Shown: in pieces, positions 56,093 through 64,000 of the stretch
Layout: each line of letters opens with the position of its first letter
Position numbering within the stretch: the stretch's first letter is position 1
Assembly (NCBI RefSeq): GCF_000412675.1
Contig: NC_021505.1
Coordinates: 310,001 to 374,000, forward strand
Origin: Pseudomonas putida NBRC 14164
GTDB taxonomy: Bacteria; Pseudomonadota; Gammaproteobacteria; Pseudomonadales; Pseudomonadaceae
Direction: 5' to 3'
DNA: 64,000 nt
The notes under the pieces: model-generated
Databases searched by the model: none
What the model saw: the letters and a program-made list of their open reading frames with translations, nothing else
Told to the model about the DNA's origin: nothing
Position numbers and translations under genes: made by a program

Positions 56093-57754
56093 ATGACCAG
56101 TACCGTCGCGGCGGGAGCCTCGGCCAGTGCGCCAGGCTTCCTGTCGAAGGAGCGCATCATCGCCCGCCCGGGCTTCAACCGCTGGCTGGTCCCGCCAGCC
56201 GCCCTGGCCATCCACCTGTGCATCGGCATGGCCTACGGTTTTTCGGTGTTCTGGCTGCCGTTGTCGCAAGCCCTCGGCATCACCGCGCCCGTCGCCTGTG
56301 CGCCAGACATGGGCTTCATTGCCCGCCTGTTCAGCGCCGAATGCGACTGGCCGATCTCGATGCTGAGCTGGATCTACACCCTGTTCTTCGTCTTCCTCGG
56401 CTGCTCCGCGGCAGTACTGGGTGGTTGGCTGGAGCACGCCGGGCCGCGAAAGGCGGGCCTGGTGTCGGCACTGTGCTGGTGTGGCGGCATGCTGATCTCG
56501 GCCATTGGCGTAAAAACCCACCAACTGTGGCTGATGTGGCTGGGCTCCGGCGTGATCGGCGGCATCGGCCTGGGCCTGGGCTATATCTCCCCTGTGTCCA
56601 CGTTGATCAAGTGGTTCCCGGACAAACGCGGCATGGCCACCGGCATGGCGATCATGGGCTTCGGTGGCGGGGCCATGGTGGGTGCACCGCTGGCCACTGC
56701 GCTGATGGGGCATTTTGGCAACGAGCACGAAGTGGGCGTATGGCAGAGCTTCGTCGCCATGGCGGCGATCTACTTCGTCTTCATGACTGCCGGCGCGCTG
56801 GCTTACCGAGTGCCGCCGACCGGCTGGAAGCCCGAAGGCTGGAGCGCCCCGGCGAAAAAAGCCGGTAACACCATGGTCACCGACCGCCATGTACATGTCA
56901 GTGTGGCGTGGAAAACCCCCCAATTCGCGCTGATCTGGCTGGTGCTGTGCCTGAACGTGTCGGCGGGCATCGGTATTCTCGGCATGGCGTCGCCCCTGCT
57001 GCAGGAAGTGTTCGCCGGCAAATTGCTGGGCAACGAACTGACCTTCAGCCAGCTGAATGCGGCCCAGTTGGCACAGATTGCCGCGATCGCCGCCGGCTTC
57101 ACCGGCCTGCTGAGCCTGTTCAACATCGGCGGGCGGTTCTTCTGGGCATCGTTCTCCGACTATATCGGGCGCAAGAACACCTACTTTGCCTTCTTCGCCC
57201 TGGGCGTTGGCCTTTACAGCCTGGTGCCGAACATGGGGCACCTGGGTAACGTGGCGCTGTTCGTGGCCGCGTTCTGCATCATCCTGTCGATGTATGGCGG
57301 CGGTTTCGCGACCGTGCCGGCGTACCTGGCTGACCTGTTCGGCACGCAGATGGTCGGCGCCATTCATGGTCGCCTGCTGACTGCCTGGGCTGCGGCGGGC
57401 GTGCTGGGGCCGGTGTTGATCACTTACCTGCGCGAGTCTCAGCTGGCAGCGGGTGTAGAGCGCGCAGCGGCTTACGACATGACCTTGTATATCCTCGCCG
57501 GCCTGCTGGTGCTGGGCTTTATCTGCAACATGCTGGTGCGCCCGGTGGCCGACAAGCACTTCATGAGCGATGCCGAACTGGCGGCCGAGCGCGCGCTGAG
57601 CCATGACAAGGGTGCCGATGGGGCGCGGTCGCTGGAGTGGAAGGCGGCGCCGGGGAGCCTGCCGTTGGTGCTGCTGGCCTGGGCGGTGGTGGTCGTGCCG
57701 CTGGCCTGGGGTGTGTGGGTGACACTGCAGAAGACTGCTGTCCTGTTCCATTGA
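56093..57754 (+). CDS. OFA-family MFS transporter
   Basis: 553 residues from ATG 56093 (AAGGATC 6-7 bases upstream), longer than typical 400-residue MFS. Twelve membrane helices of the oxalate/formate antiporter type, with GGIGLGLGYISPVSTLIKWF and GPVLITYLRESQL segments, plus an extra C-terminal helix (VLLAWAVVVVPLAWGVWV). Substrate probably an organic acid anion; not determinable here. Confidence 0.86.
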   Translation: MTSTVAAGASASAPGFLSKERIIARPGFNRWLVPPAALAIHLCIGMAYGFSVFWLPLSQALGITAPVACAPDMGFIARLFSAECDWPISMLSWIYTLFFVFLGCSAAVLGGWLEHAGPRKAGLVSALCWCGGMLISAIGVKTHQLWLMWLGSGVIGGIGLGLGYISPVSTLIKWFPDKRGMATGMAIMGFGGGAMVGAPLATALMGHFGNEHEVGVWQSFVAMAAIYFVFMTAGALAYRVPPTGWKPEGWSAPAKKAGNTMVTDRHVHVSVAWKTPQFALIWLVLCLNVSAGIGILGMASPLLQEVFAGKLLGNELTFSQLNAAQLAQIAAIAAGFTGLLSLFNIGGRFFWASFSDYIGRKNTYFAFFALGVGLYSLVPNMGHLGNVALFVAAFCIILSMYGGGFATVPAYLADLFGTQMVGAIHGRLLTAWAAAGVLGPVLITYLRESQLAAGVERAAAYDMTLYILAGLLVLGFICNMLVRPVADKHFMSDAELAAERALSHDKGADGARSLEWKAAPGSLPLVLLAWAVVVVPLAWGVWVTLQKTAVLFH

Positions 57755-57924
57755 TGTAACTGCATGGGGGCGCAAAGCAGCCCCCATTACGCAGTTGTAT
57801 AGACCTGTAGCAGCATCCAGCCCCCGTAATTCCTCGCTTTGCCATATGTCATCCGCGTTTCAAGCTGGCGCGTTCTGGGCCTATAATGGAGCCCTTTTCG
57901 CCCAATGATTTTGCGGAGCTGGTG

Positions 57925-58518
57925 ATGGTCGAACGTAAGGCTTCCGTCGAGCGCAATACCCTGGAAACCCAGGTCAAGTGCTCGATCAACCTCGATGGCA
58001 GTGGCAAGGCCCGATTCGATATCGGCGTGCCTTTTCTTGAACACATGCTGGACCAGATCGCCCGCCATGGCCTGATCGATCTGGATATCGAGTGCAAGGG
58101 TGACACGCATATCGACGATCACCATACCGTCGAGGACGTCGGTATCACCCTGGGCATGGCTTTCGCCCAGGCCATCGGTGACAAGAAAGGTATCTTCCGC
58201 TACGGCCACGCCTACGTGCCGCTGGATGAAGCGCTGTCGCGTGTGGTCATCGACTTCTCCGGTCGCCCTGGCCTGCAAATGCATGTGCCGTATACCCGTG
58301 CCAGTGTTGGCGGCTTCGATGTCGACCTGTTCCAGGAATTCTTCCAGGGCTTCGTCAACCACGCGCTGGTAACCCTGCACATCGACAACCTGCGTGGCCA
58401 CAACACCCACCACCAGATCGAAACCGTGTTCAAGGCATTCGGCCGCGCGCTGCGCATGGCTGTCACCCTCGACGAGCGCATGGCCGGGCAGATGCCGTCG
58501 ACCAAAGGGTGCCTGTAA
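57925..58518 (+). CDS. hisB: HisB, imidazoleglycerol-phosphate dehydratase
   Basis: 197 residues from ATG 57925 (GGAG 6 bases upstream), the exact monofunctional length. Metal-binding motifs [13 protein letters not shown] and [20 protein letters not shown]. No phosphatase domain. First of a histidine gene run, stop TAA touching the hisH ATG. Confidence 0.97.
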   Translation: MVERKASVERNTLETQVKCSINLDGSGKARFDIGVPFLEHMLDQIARHGLIDLDIECKGDTHIDDHHTVEDVGITLGMAFAQAIGDKKGIFRYGHAYVPLDEALSRVVIDFSGRPGLQMHVPYTRASVGGFDVDLFQEFFQGFVNHALVTLHIDNLRGHNTHHQIETVFKAFGRALRMAVTLDERMAGQMPSTKGCL

Positions 58519-59157
58519 ATGCAGACGGTAGCCGTAATCGACTATGGCATGGGCAACCTGCACTCGGTGGCCAAGGCGCTTGAGCACGTTGGTGCCGGTA
58601 AAGTGCTGGTCACCAGCGATGCCGCAGTCATACGTGAAGCCGACCGCGTGGTATTTCCGGGCGTAGGTGCGATCCGCGATTGCATGGCCGAAATCCGCCG
58701 CCTGGGCTTCGACAGCCTGGTGCGCGAAGTCAGCCAGGACCGCCCGTTCCTCGGTATTTGCGTGGGCATGCAGGCGCTGCTTGAACACAGCGAGGAAAAC
58801 GCCGGTGTCGACTGCATCGGCATGTTCCCGGGCCAGGTGCGCTTCTTCGGCAAAGACCTGCAAGAAGACGGCGAGCACCTGAAGGTGCCGCACATGGGCT
58901 GGAACGAAGTCAGCCAGACCATCCACCACCCGCTGTGGCACGACATCCCCGACCAAGCGCGTTTCTACTTCGTGCACAGCTATTACATCAATGCCGGCAA
59001 GCCGGGCCAGGTAGTCGGCCGCGGCCACTACGGCGTCGATTTTGCCGCCGCGCTGGCAGATGGCTCGCGCTTTGCCGTGCAGTTCCACCCGGAGAAGAGC
59101 CATACCCATGGCCTGCAGTTGCTGCAGAACTTCGTCGCCTGGGACGGGCGCTGGTAA
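58519..59157 (+). CDS. hisH: HisH, imidazole glycerol phosphate synthase glutaminase subunit
   Basis: 212 residues, class I amidotransferase: [14 protein letters not shown], the nucleophile Cys in [19 protein letters not shown], and catalytic His/Glu in [14 protein letters not shown]. Supplies ammonia to HisF. Confidence 0.97.
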   Translation: MQTVAVIDYGMGNLHSVAKALEHVGAGKVLVTSDAAVIREADRVVFPGVGAIRDCMAEIRRLGFDSLVREVSQDRPFLGICVGMQALLEHSEENAGVDCIGMFPGQVRFFGKDLQEDGEHLKVPHMGWNEVSQTIHHPLWHDIPDQARFYFVHSYYINAGKPGQVVGRGHYGVDFAAALADGSRFAVQFHPEKSHTHGLQLLQNFVAWDGRW

Positions 59158-59418
59158 ATGAGCAGGTCGAAAGCCAAGACCCCGGTCATCACGCTGGCCC
59201 CCGAGCAGGAGCGCGATGCGCTCGACACGCTCAAGCGCTTCCTCGAAGACCGTTTCGAGCTGGAGCTGGGGTCGTTCGAGGTGGCCGAGGTGCTTGAGCT
59301 GTTCAGCAAAGAAATTGCACCCCTTTACTACAACAGGGCGATTGCCGATGTTCAGCTGCACCTCAAGGAGCGGTTCGAGAGCATCGAAAGCGATCTGTGG
59401 GCGCTCGAAAAGCCCTGA
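59158..59418 (+). CDS. DUF2164 family protein
   Basis: 86 residues; ATG abuts the hisH stop (TAAATG). DUF2164 pattern: TLKRFLEDRFELELGSFEVA, then FSKEIAPLYYNRAIADVQ. Helical and acidic, function unknown. Its place inside the his operon between hisH and hisA suggests co-expression with histidine synthesis genes. Confidence 0.88.
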   Translation: MSRSKAKTPVITLAPEQERDALDTLKRFLEDRFELELGSFEVAEVLELFSKEIAPLYYNRAIADVQLHLKERFESIESDLWALEKP

Positions 59419-59445
59419 AACCCTAAGAACAGACAGGTTCCCAAG

Positions 59446-60183
59446 ATGCTGATTATCCCCGCTATCGATCTGAAGGACGGTGCTTGCGTGCGCCTGCGCC
59501 AGGGCCGCATGGAAGACTCCACGGTATTTTCCGACGACCCGGTGAGCATGGCCGCCAAGTGGGTCGAGGGTGGCTGCCGCCGCCTGCACCTGGTCGACCT
59601 CAACGGCGCCTTCGAAGGCCAGCCGGTCAACGGTGAGGTGGTTACCGCCATTGCCAAGCGCTACCCGACCCTGCCGATCCAGATCGGCGGTGGCATCCGT
59701 TCGCTGGAAACCATCGAGCATTACGTCAAGGCTGGCGTCAGCTACGTGATCATCGGCACCAAGGCGGTGAAGCAGCCAGAGTTCGTCGCCGAAGCGTGCA
59801 AGGCCTTCCCCGGCAAGGTCATCGTTGGCCTGGATGCCAAGGACGGCTTCGTCGCCACCGACGGCTGGGCCGAAGTGAGCACCGTGCAGGTCATCGATCT
59901 GGCCAAGCGTTTCGAGGCCGATGGCGTCTCGGCGATCGTCTACACCGACATCGCCAAGGACGGCATGATGCAGGGCTGCAACGTGCCTTTCACCAAGGCA
60001 CTGGCTGAAGCCACCCGCATTCCGGTGATCGCCTCGGGCGGCATCCACAACCTGGGCGACATCAAGGCCCTGCTGGACGCCAAGGCCCCCGGCATCATTG
60101 GCGCCATCACCGGCCGTGCCATCTACGAAGGCACCCTCGATGTCGCCGAGGCCCAGGCCTTCTGCGACAACTACCAAGGCTGA
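59446..60183 (+). CDS. hisA: HisA, ProFAR isomerase
   Basis: 245 residues, beta/alpha barrel: [17 protein letters not shown] with catalytic Asp, IQIGGGIRS phosphate site, [12 protein letters not shown] with the second Asp, and [13 protein letters not shown]. Confidence 0.97.
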   Translation: MLIIPAIDLKDGACVRLRQGRMEDSTVFSDDPVSMAAKWVEGGCRRLHLVDLNGAFEGQPVNGEVVTAIAKRYPTLPIQIGGGIRSLETIEHYVKAGVSYVIIGTKAVKQPEFVAEACKAFPGKVIVGLDAKDGFVATDGWAEVSTVQVIDLAKRFEADGVSAIVYTDIAKDGMMQGCNVPFTKALAEATRIPVIASGGIHNLGDIKALLDAKAPGIIGAITGRAIYEGTLDVAEAQAFCDNYQG

Positions 60184-60193
60184 GGACTGAACC

Positions 60194-60964
60194 ATGGCAC
60201 TGGCCAAGCGCATCATCCCTTGCCTGGACGTGGACAACGGCCGGGTGGTCAAGGGCGTCAAGTTCGAGAACATTCGTGATGCCGGCGACCCGGTGGAAAT
60301 CGCCCGTCGCTACAACGAGCAGGGTGCCGACGAGATCACCTTCCTCGACATCACCGCCAGCGTCGATGGCCGCGACACCACCCTGCATACCGTCGAGCGC
60401 ATGGCCAGCCAGGTGTTCATCCCGCTGACCGTGGGCGGTGGCGTGCGCACCGTGCAGGACATCCGCAACCTGCTCAATGCCGGTGCCGACAAGGTTTCGA
60501 TCAACACGGCTGCGGTGTTCAACCCGGAGTTTGTGGGCGAGGCGGCGGACCGTTTCGGTTCGCAGTGCATCGTTGTCGCCATCGATGCCAAGAAGGTGTC
60601 CGGGCCAGGTGAAACGCCACGCTGGGAAATTTTCACCCACGGCGGGCGCAAGCCGACCGGGCTGGATGCAGTCGAGTGGGCGAAGAAGATGGAAGGCCTG
60701 GGTGCTGGCGAGATCCTGCTGACCAGCATGGACCAGGACGGCATGAAGAACGGCTTCGACCTGGGTGTTACCCGCGCCATCAGTGATGCGCTGGGCATTC
60801 CGGTGATTGCCTCGGGTGGTGTGGGTAACCTGCAGCACCTGGCTGACGGCATTCTGGAAGGGCATGCCAGCGCGGTGCTGGCGGCCAGTATCTTCCACTT
60901 TGGCGAGTACACGGTGCCGGAGGCCAAGGCCTACATGGCATCGCGCGGTATCGTCGTTCGCTGA
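60194..60964 (+). CDS. hisF: HisF, imidazole glycerol phosphate synthase cyclase subunit
   Basis: 256 residues: [21 protein letters not shown] with catalytic Asp, [34 protein letters not shown] with second Asp, [12 protein letters not shown]. Ends the run hisB-hisH-DUF2164-hisA-hisF. Confidence 0.97.
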   Translation: MALAKRIIPCLDVDNGRVVKGVKFENIRDAGDPVEIARRYNEQGADEITFLDITASVDGRDTTLHTVERMASQVFIPLTVGGGVRTVQDIRNLLNAGADKVSINTAAVFNPEFVGEAADRFGSQCIVVAIDAKKVSGPGETPRWEIFTHGGRKPTGLDAVEWAKKMEGLGAGEILLTSMDQDGMKNGFDLGVTRAISDALGIPVIASGGVGNLQHLADGILEGHASAVLAASIFHFGEYTVPEAKAYMASRGIVVR

Positions 60965-60990
60965 TCCATTGATTGGGGCTGCTTAGCAGC

Positions 60991-61060
60991 CCTTCGCGGG
61001 CACGCCCGCTCCCACAGGGATCTCTCCAAACCTGTGGGAGCGGGCGTGCCCGCGAAGGGC
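60991..61060. repeat. REP pair
   Basis: CCCTTCGCGGGCACGCCCGC...CACAGG and inverse CCTGTGGGAGCGGGCGTGCC with 10-bp spacer, between convergent hisF and choV. Confidence 0.88.
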
Positions 61061-61081
61061 CGCAACGCGGCCCCAATTGCC

Positions 61082-62260
61082 TCAACCGTGGTTCTTGCCG
61101 AGCAACGCGTGATAAAGCTCGGTATCCCCAAGAATCCCCACCACCCTGTCGTTATCCTGCAACACCAGCTTGTTGCCGGTCTGATAACGAATCTGCAGCG
61201 CCTCGCGCATGCCGATGTCGGCGTGCACCACGGTCGGCCTGCGCTCCAGCAGCTCCACATCCTGCCCCGGTGCCCAGTTCTGCATGTCCAGCCCGTTCTG
61301 GCCCTGGCGTGCACGCTTGAGCGCGCCACCTTCGCCCAGGTCCAGCCACGAATCGATACCCGGGTCCAGGCACACCGAGCCATTGACCCGCTTGCAGTTG
61401 TCCAGGCTGCGCATCAGGCTGCGGCCGCACAGCACGTTCAGCGGGTTGGTGTGGGCGACGAAGGTACGCACATACTCGTCGGCCGGGTTGAGCACGATCT
61501 CCTCCGGCTTGCTGTACTGGATGATCCGCCCGTCCTTCATGATCGCAATGCGGGTACCCAGCTTCAGTGCCTCGTCCAGGTCGTGGCTGACGAACACGAT
61601 GGTCTTGCTCAGCTTGGCCTGCAGGCCCAGCAGCTCGTCTTGCAGGCCTTGGCGGATCAGCGGGTCCAGTGCCGAGAACGGTTCGTCCATCAGCAGGATG
61701 TCGGCATCCATCGCCAGCGCCCGGGCCAGGCCCACGCGCTGCTGCATGCCGCCAGACAACTCGTCCGGCTTCTTGTTGCGCCACTGGGTCAGGCCCACCA
61801 GCTCGAGCTTCTCGTCCACCAGCTTGCGCCGTTCCTTTTCAGGGCGGCCCTGCATTTCCAGGCCAAAGCTGATGTTCTCGCGCACCGTCAGCCAAGGCAT
61901 CAGGGCGAACTTCTGGAACACCATGGCAATGCGCTTGGTGCGCATCATTTTCAGCTCGGCCGGGCTGCAGTGGGCAATGTCGATGTGCTTGCCTTCGTGC
62001 TCGACAAACAGCTTGCCGCGGCTGACGGTGTTCAGGCCGTTGATGCAGCGCAGCAGGCTCGATTTGCCCGAGCCGGACAAGCCCATCAGCACGCAGATCT
62101 CACCCTTGTTGATATCAAGGTTGGCCTTTTCGACGCCGACCACCAGGCCGGTCTGCTTGAGGATCTGTTCGCGGGTCTTGCCCTGGTCCAGCAGCGACAG
62201 TGCCTCGCGCGGCTTGTTGGAGAAAATGACGTCGACGTCTTCGAAACGAATGATGCTCAT
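61082..62260 (-). CDS. choV: ChoV, choline ABC transporter ATP-binding subunit
   Basis: 392 residues: ABC domain with Walker A LMGLSGSGKSSLLRC, signature LSGGMQQRVGLARAL, Walker B ILLMDEPFSALD and H-loop VFVSHDLDEAL, plus a C-terminal CBS-like region. ProV-type glycine-betaine/choline ATPase. Overlaps choW by ATGA (62257-62260). Confidence 0.93.
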   Translation of the reverse strand: MSIIRFEDVDVIFSNKPREALSLLDQGKTREQILKQTGLVVGVEKANLDINKGEICVLMGLSGSGKSSLLRCINGLNTVSRGKLFVEHEGKHIDIAHCSPAELKMMRTKRIAMVFQKFALMPWLTVRENISFGLEMQGRPEKERRKLVDEKLELVGLTQWRNKKPDELSGGMQQRVGLARALAMDADILLMDEPFSALDPLIRQGLQDELLGLQAKLSKTIVFVSHDLDEALKLGTRIAIMKDGRIIQYSKPEEIVLNPADEYVRTFVAHTNPLNVLCGRSLMRSLDNCKRVNGSVCLDPGIDSWLDLGEGGALKRARQGQNGLDMQNWAPGQDVELLERRPTVVHADIGMREALQIRYQTGNKLVLQDNDRVVGILGDTELYHALLGKNHG

Positions 62261-63102
62261 GCCTCACCCCTTACCGGCAGTTCCGGTTGCTTGCAGATAC
62301 GGTCGAGCATGATTGCCAGCAGCACGATCGCCAGGCCCGCTTCGAAGCCCAGGGAAATATCGGCGGTGTTCAGTGCGTTGACCACAGGTTTGCCCAGGCC
62401 GTCAGCGCCCACCAGGGCGGCGATCACCACCATCGACAGCGACAGCATGATGCACTGGGTGACGCCGGCGGCGATGCTGGGCATCGCATGCGGCAGTTCG
62501 ATACGGGTAAGCAATTGGCGACGCGAGCAGCCAAAGGCCTTGCCAGCGTCCATCAGCTCCTGCGGGACGTCGCAGATGCCCAGGTAGGTGAGGCGGATTG
62601 GTGCCGCAATGGCGAAGACCACGGTAGAGATCAGCCCCGGTACCACACCCAGGCCGAACAGGGTCAGGGTAGGGATCAGGTAGACGAAGGTGGGCACCGT
62701 CTGCATCAGGTCGAGTACCGGGCGCATGGCGGTATAGAACATTGGTTTGTGCGCAGCCAGGATGCCCAGGGGCACGCCAATCACCACGCACACCACCGTG
62801 GCGAAGGTCACCTGCGCCAGGGTTTCCATGGTTTCCTGCCAGTAACCCAGGTTGAAGATCAGCAGGAATGACAGGGCAACGAACGCGGTCAGCCCCCACT
62901 TGCGCTGGATCAGGTGTGCCAGGCCGGCGAACAGGGCGATGAGGACGAACGGGTTGAACCAGGTCAGGGCACTGGTGACCCCATGGATCATGAATTCCAG
63001 GCCTTGCGCGATGGCGTCGAAGTAATTTGCGCCGTTCTGGGTCAGCCACTCGACGAACGACGCGATGTACTGGCCCAGGGGTATTTTCTGATCGATAAGC
63101 AT
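62257..63102 (-). CDS. choW: ChoW, choline ABC transporter permease
   Basis: 281 residues, six membrane helices with the ProW-type EAA segment and QTVPTFVYLIPTLTLFGLGV, RIELPHAMPSIAAGVTQCIM. Starts MLIDQKIPLGQYIASFVEW. Channel subunit with choV and choX. Confidence 0.92.
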   Translation of the reverse strand: MLIDQKIPLGQYIASFVEWLTQNGANYFDAIAQGLEFMIHGVTSALTWFNPFVLIALFAGLAHLIQRKWGLTAFVALSFLLIFNLGYWQETMETLAQVTFATVVCVVIGVPLGILAAHKPMFYTAMRPVLDLMQTVPTFVYLIPTLTLFGLGVVPGLISTVVFAIAAPIRLTYLGICDVPQELMDAGKAFGCSRRQLLTRIELPHAMPSIAAGVTQCIMLSLSMVVIAALVGADGLGKPVVNALNTADISLGFEAGLAIVLLAIMLDRICKQPELPVRGEA

Positions 63103-63186
63103 GATAGCGAGCTTCCACCTGCATAGATTGAAATCAACCCGGGGCAGGCACGGTCCTGCCCCGAGGTAGCGCTATTGCGTGCTGCG

Positions 63187-64000
63187 TTATTGCGCCAGCT
63201 TGGCCTTGGCCGCCTCAAGGCCGGGTTTGCCATCAACAGTGGTAACGCCGGCAAGCCAGGTGTCCAGCTTGCCGGGGTTGTCTTTAAGCCACTTCTTGGC
63301 GGCTGCTTCGGGTTTCATCTTGTCGTCCAGGACATAGCCCATCATGGTGCTTTCATCCTTGAGCTCGAACGACAGGTTCTTGAGCAGTTGGCCAACGTTG
63401 CTGCATTCCTGCGCGTAGCCCTTGCGGGTATTGGTCAATACGGTCGCCTTGCCGAAATCGGGCCCGAAGAAATCGTCCCCGCCGGTCAGGTACTGCATCT
63501 TGAAGCGGGTGTTCATCGGGTGCGGTTCCCAGCCCAGGAACACCAGGGCCTCGCCGCGTTTTTGCGCGCGGTCGACCTGCGACAGCATGCCGGCCTCGCT
63601 CGATTGCACAATCTTGAAACCGGCGTCCTTCAGGCCGAAGGCGTTCTTGTCGATCATGCTCTGGATGGTGCGGTTGCCATCGTTGCCGGGCTCGATGCCG
63701 TAGATCTTGCCGTCCAGTTCCTTCTTGAACTTGGGAATGTCGGCGAAATCTTTCAGGCCCTTGTCGTACAGCGCCTGGGGCACGGCCAAGGTGTACTTGG
63801 CGTTTTCCAGGTTGGCGCGCACCGTTTCCACGGTGCCAGCGTCGCGGTACTGCTTGATGTCGTTCTCCATGGTCGGCATCCAGTTGCCGAGAAACACGTC
63901 CAGGTCCTTGCCGGTGGCCAGCGACTTGTAGGTCACGGGTACCGAGATCATGGTGGTGTGGGTTTTGTAACCCAGGGCTTCGAGCACAACGCTGGTGGTC
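63187..64000 (-). CDS. choX: ChoX, choline-binding protein (5' end outside window)
   Basis: At least 271 codons visible; the frame continues past position 64000 (upstream residues include TTSVVLEALGYKT), so the signal peptide is not seen. ProX/OpuAC-type binding domain with aromatic cage region VFLGNWMPTM and GWEPHPMNTRF, and the tail DTWLAGVTTVDGKPGLE. Expected to bind choline. Third gene of the choXWV set, 84 bp upstream of choW. Confidence 0.92.
   Translation of the reverse strand, partial: TTSVVLEALGYKTHTTMISVPVTYKSLATGKDLDVFLGNWMPTMENDIKQYRDAGTVETVRANLENAKYTLAVPQALYDKGLKDFADIPKFKKELDGKIYGIEPGNDGNRTIQSMIDKNAFGLKDAGFKIVQSSEAGMLSQVDRAQKRGEALVFLGWEPHPMNTRFKMQYLTGGDDFFGPDFGKATVLTNTRKGYAQECSNVGQLLKNLSFELKDESTMMGYVLDDKMKPEAAAKKWLKDNPGKLDTWLAGVTTVDGKPGLEAAKAKLAQ

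Noticed and set aside
57787..60273. A minus-strand open frame of 828 codons opposite hisB-hisH-hisA
   Set aside because: It lies opposite five well-identified his-region genes; long antisense frames are common in GC-rich DNA and this one has no family resemblance.

Overview
The window is a high-GC gammaproteobacterial chromosome segment that looks like the Pseudomonas putida group. The evidence is gene content and order (tex, ompR-envZ, rimK, hslR, hslO, pckA ... yggX-mutY-asmA, hisB-hisH-hisA-hisF, choline ABC transporter), Pseudomonas-only families (OprD-type porin, DUF3077, DUF3079), and about a dozen short REP palindromes ending in CTCCCACAGG, typical of P. putida intergenic DNA. Species assignment is inference; no database was searched.

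Left part (1-35.6 kb) is core genome: tex (cut by the window edge), the OmpR/EnvZ pair (AmgRS in P. aeruginosa), rimB-rimK, heat-shock genes hslR and hslO, pckA, a RelE/ParE-type toxin-antitoxin pair with a palindromic operator, a YdeP-type molybdopterin oxidoreductase with fdhD, nudE-cysQ, a DctB/DctD-like two-component system followed by an rfbC-type epimerase, agmatine deiminase, two TonB-dependent siderophore receptors, an OprE/OprQ-type porin, a glutamate-synthase-like flavoprotein and a second two-component system divergent from the second receptor. It ends with a HigB-toxin remnant and an intact HigA-like regulator behind a 12-bp inverted repeat.

A 6.6-kb genomic island (35,634-42,231) is inserted at the 3' end of tRNA-Thr(TGT). 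A P4-type tyrosine integrase lies next to the tRNA. A degenerate copy of the tRNA 3' end, still followed by a terminator, marks the far border. The cargo is strikingly AT-rich: a 438/432-aa protein with an N-terminal domain resembling the PUA/EVE-like modules of restriction-type proteins, coupled to a three-helix membrane protein; and, convergent to it, a translationally coupled pair made of a membrane-anchored dCTP-deaminase/dUTPase-fold protein (catalytic Glu and phosphate-binding Arg replaced, long Ala-Pro tail from an 18-copy hexanucleotide repeat) and the flavin-dependent thymidylate synthase ThyX. These two cassettes are the best candidates for an undescribed system. About 1 kb of the island carries no convincing gene but two long perfect inverted repeats.

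Right part (42.3-64 kb) is core again: a small lipoprotein, a DUF3077 gene preceded by a leader with an apparent pseudoknot-like fold, a METTL25-like methyltransferase, a basic amino-acid ABC transporter (permeases, binding protein, ATPase), a GabP-like permease, PPK2, tRNA-Phe, the overlapping yggX-mutY-asmA set, an OFA-family transporter, hisB-hisH-DUF2164-hisA-hisF, and the choline transporter choV-choW-choX, with choX cut by the right edge.
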